From: Candidatus Omnitrophota bacterium | GTDB taxonomy: Bacteria > Omnitrophota > Gorgyraeia > Tantalellales > Tantalellaceae | DNA: 6,245 nucleotides | NCBI GenBank assembly: GCA_013204685.1 | Contig: JABMSC010000058.1 | Location: 1 to 6,245 of the forward strand | Direction: 5' to 3' | Shown: piece by piece, positions 4,973-6,245 of the stretch | Position numbering within the stretch: position 1 is the stretch's first letter | How the letters are laid out: each line of letters opens with the position of its first letter | Translations under genes and position numbers: made by a program | Notes under the pieces: model-generated | Seen by the model: only the letters and a program-made list of their open reading frames with translations | Database searches by the model: none | Told to the model about the DNA's origin: nothing

Positions 4973-6245
4973 CATGATAACCGTTGATTTTGAGGATGAT
5001 ATTATCCAGAACGAAGTTGCATATGTCTTGAGCGAGGGAAAACGTCTGAAATCCGAAGTTATTAAGATCACCGGCAACCAGGCATTTTTGCAGGTTTTCG
5101 AGTTCACCAAAGGTATAAAAGTCGGCGACGAGGTAGAATTTTCAGGCGGCATGCTTTCAGTGGAACTGGGGCCGGGACTTTTAACTCAAATATATGACGG
5201 GCTTCAGAACCCTTTGCCGGACCTTGCAAGAAAATTCGGTTTTTTTCTCCCGATAGGTGTTGAGCTGGATGCGCTCTCCTCGAAAGAAAAATGGGATTTT
5301 ACCCCCCTCGCAAAAAAGGGCGACAAGGTAAAAAGAGGGTTTACGCTTGGAAGCGTGCCCGAAGGGATCTTTAAACATAAAATAATGGTACCTTTTGACG
5401 TTTATGATGAATGCGAGCTGGTAGGTATTGCAAAAGCAGGAAAATACACGATAAAAGATAAAATAGCGTCGATCAAAGATCCTAAGGGGAAAGTCAGAGA
5501 TCTTACCATGGCATTTTCCTGGCCGGTTAAGGTCCCGATCGATGCCTATAAGGAAAAACTGCAGCCGGTTGAACCTCTGGACACAAAGGTCAGGATAATT
5601 GACACGCTTTTCCCGATAGCCAAGGGAGGCACTTACTGTATACCCGGGCCGTTCGGTGCCGGCAAGACCGTTCTTCAGCAGCTTATAAGCCGTTACGCCG
5701 AAATTGATATTGTTATAATCGCGGCCTGCGGGGAAAGGGCCGGGGAGGTTGTTGAAACCTTAAAAGAGTTTCCGAAGCTGGAAGACCCGCGTACGGGACG
5801 TACTCTTATGGAAAGAACCATCATTATCTGTAACACTTCTTCAATGCCCGTTGCGGCAAGAGAGTCTTCGGTATACACTGCCACCACTTTAGGGGAGTAT
5901 TATCGTCAGATGGGACTCAATGTGCTCTTACTGGCAGATTCAACTTCCAGATGGGCACAGGCGATGAGAGAGATCTCGGGCCGGCTGGAAGAGATACCCG
6001 GGGAAGAAGCATACCCTGCGTATCTTGAGTCGCGCATCGCCTCCTTTTATGAAAGAGCGGGACTTGTGATCCTTCATGACGAAGAGACAGGGAGCCTTAC
6101 GATCGGGGGAACGGTAAGCCCCGCGGGCGGGAACTTTGAAGAACCTGTTACTCAGGGGACCCTCAAAGTTGTGGGAGCGTTTCTTGGTCTTTCCCGGGAA
6201 AGGTCCGAAGCAAGGCAGTTTCCGTCGGTTGACCCGCTTGAAAGC
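4932..6245 (+). CDS. atpA: V-type ATP synthase catalytic subunit A (3' end outside window)
   Basis: This is the ATP-binding catalytic subunit of the A/V-type ATPase head. An uninterrupted frame of 438 codons runs from ATG 4932 to the window edge; the family is about 580-600 residues, so roughly the last quarter is missing. Domains in order: N-terminal beta-barrel (about 1-75), QIYDGLQNPL at 86-95, the bulge domain that distinguishes A from B subunits (about 110-190), then the nucleotide-binding domain. The P-loop is GPFGAGKT at 239-246 with Lys245. The catalytic glutamate is Glu268 in ACGERAGE (265-272). LLLAD with Asp336 is the Walker B strand, followed by GRLEEIPGEEAYPAYL at 350-365, a hallmark of subunit A. 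GERAGE in place of the more usual GERGNE suggests the chlamydial/spirochaetal type. The start is supported by GAGG at 4922 and by the family-like KGKIAAINGNMITV beginning. Further atp genes (B, D, I, K) are expected downstream. Confidence 0.97.
   Translation, partial: MKKQKGKIAAINGNMITVDFEDDIIQNEVAYVLSEGKRLKSEVIKITGNQAFLQVFEFTKGIKVGDEVEFSGGMLSVELGPGLLTQIYDGLQNPLPDLARKFGFFLPIGVELDALSSKEKWDFTPLAKKGDKVKRGFTLGSVPEGIFKHKIMVPFDVYDECELVGIAKAGKYTIKDKIASIKDPKGKVRDLTMAFSWPVKVPIDAYKEKLQPVEPLDTKVRIIDTLFPIAKGGTYCIPGPFGAGKTVLQQLISRYAEIDIVIIAACGERAGEVVETLKEFPKLEDPRTGRTLMERTIIICNTSSMPVAARESSVYTATTLGEYYRQMGLNVLLLADSTSRWAQAMREISGRLEEIPGEEAYPAYLESRIASFYERAGLVILHDEETGSLTIGGTVSPAGGNFEEPVTQGTLKVVGAFLGLSRERSEARQFPSVDPLES

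Noticed and set aside
5181..5887. Short minus-strand open frames opposite atpA
   Set aside because: atpA is continuous with all catalytic motifs in this stretch; the reverse frames have no domain or start-site support.

Overview
This window is a compact, entirely plus-strand bacterial gene cluster with two functional blocks. The first block ends the de novo pyrimidine pathway: pyrK and pyrD (the NAD-linked class 1B dihydroorotate dehydrogenase), pyrF (OMP decarboxylase) and pyrE (orotate phosphoribosyltransferase). The second block begins an A/V-type (V-type) ATP synthase operon: subunit E, a DUF2764-type small protein, and subunit A, whose gene runs off the right edge. A Mut7-C-like zinc-ribbon protein lies at the left edge, ahead of pyrK.

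The order atpE - DUF2764 - atpA, together with the AtpA motifs (GPFGAGKT, ACGERAGE, GRLEEIPGEEAYPAYL), is the arrangement I know from Chlamydiae and spirochaetes rather than from archaea or Thermus. With the moderate base composition and the G-rich intergenic repeats, this fits an uncultured lineage of the Planctomycetes-Verrucomicrobia-Chlamydiae neighbourhood, for example Omnitrophota. The phylum is an inference and is not proved by the sequence.

Layout: Mut7-C-like protein (21-491); an 89-base gap with heptamer repeats, a hairpin and a perfect 10-base palindrome; pyrK (581-1414); an 8-base gap; pyrD (1423-2337); a 153-base repeat-rich gap with a long hairpin; pyrF (2491-3204); pyrE (3231-3809); atpE (3829-4434); a DUF2764-type gene (4439-4972); atpA (4932 to beyond 6245, overlapping the previous gene by 41 bases). 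No tRNA, rRNA, CRISPR array, transposase or convincing intrinsic terminator was seen. From pyrF onward no gap exceeds 26 bases, so pyrF, pyrE and the ATPase genes look like one transcription unit.

How the genes work together: PyrD and PyrK oxidise dihydroorotate to orotate and pass electrons to NAD+. PyrE adds ribose phosphate from PRPP to make OMP, and PyrF decarboxylates OMP to UMP. The earlier enzymes (CarAB, PyrB, PyrC) are not in the window. AtpE, the DUF2764 protein and AtpA would be parts of the peripheral stalk and catalytic head of a rotary ATPase. The least ordinary material is the two repeat-bearing gaps, the altered acidic site of the Mut7-C-like protein, and the DUF2764 protein, which may stand in for the rotary ATPase C/d subunit.
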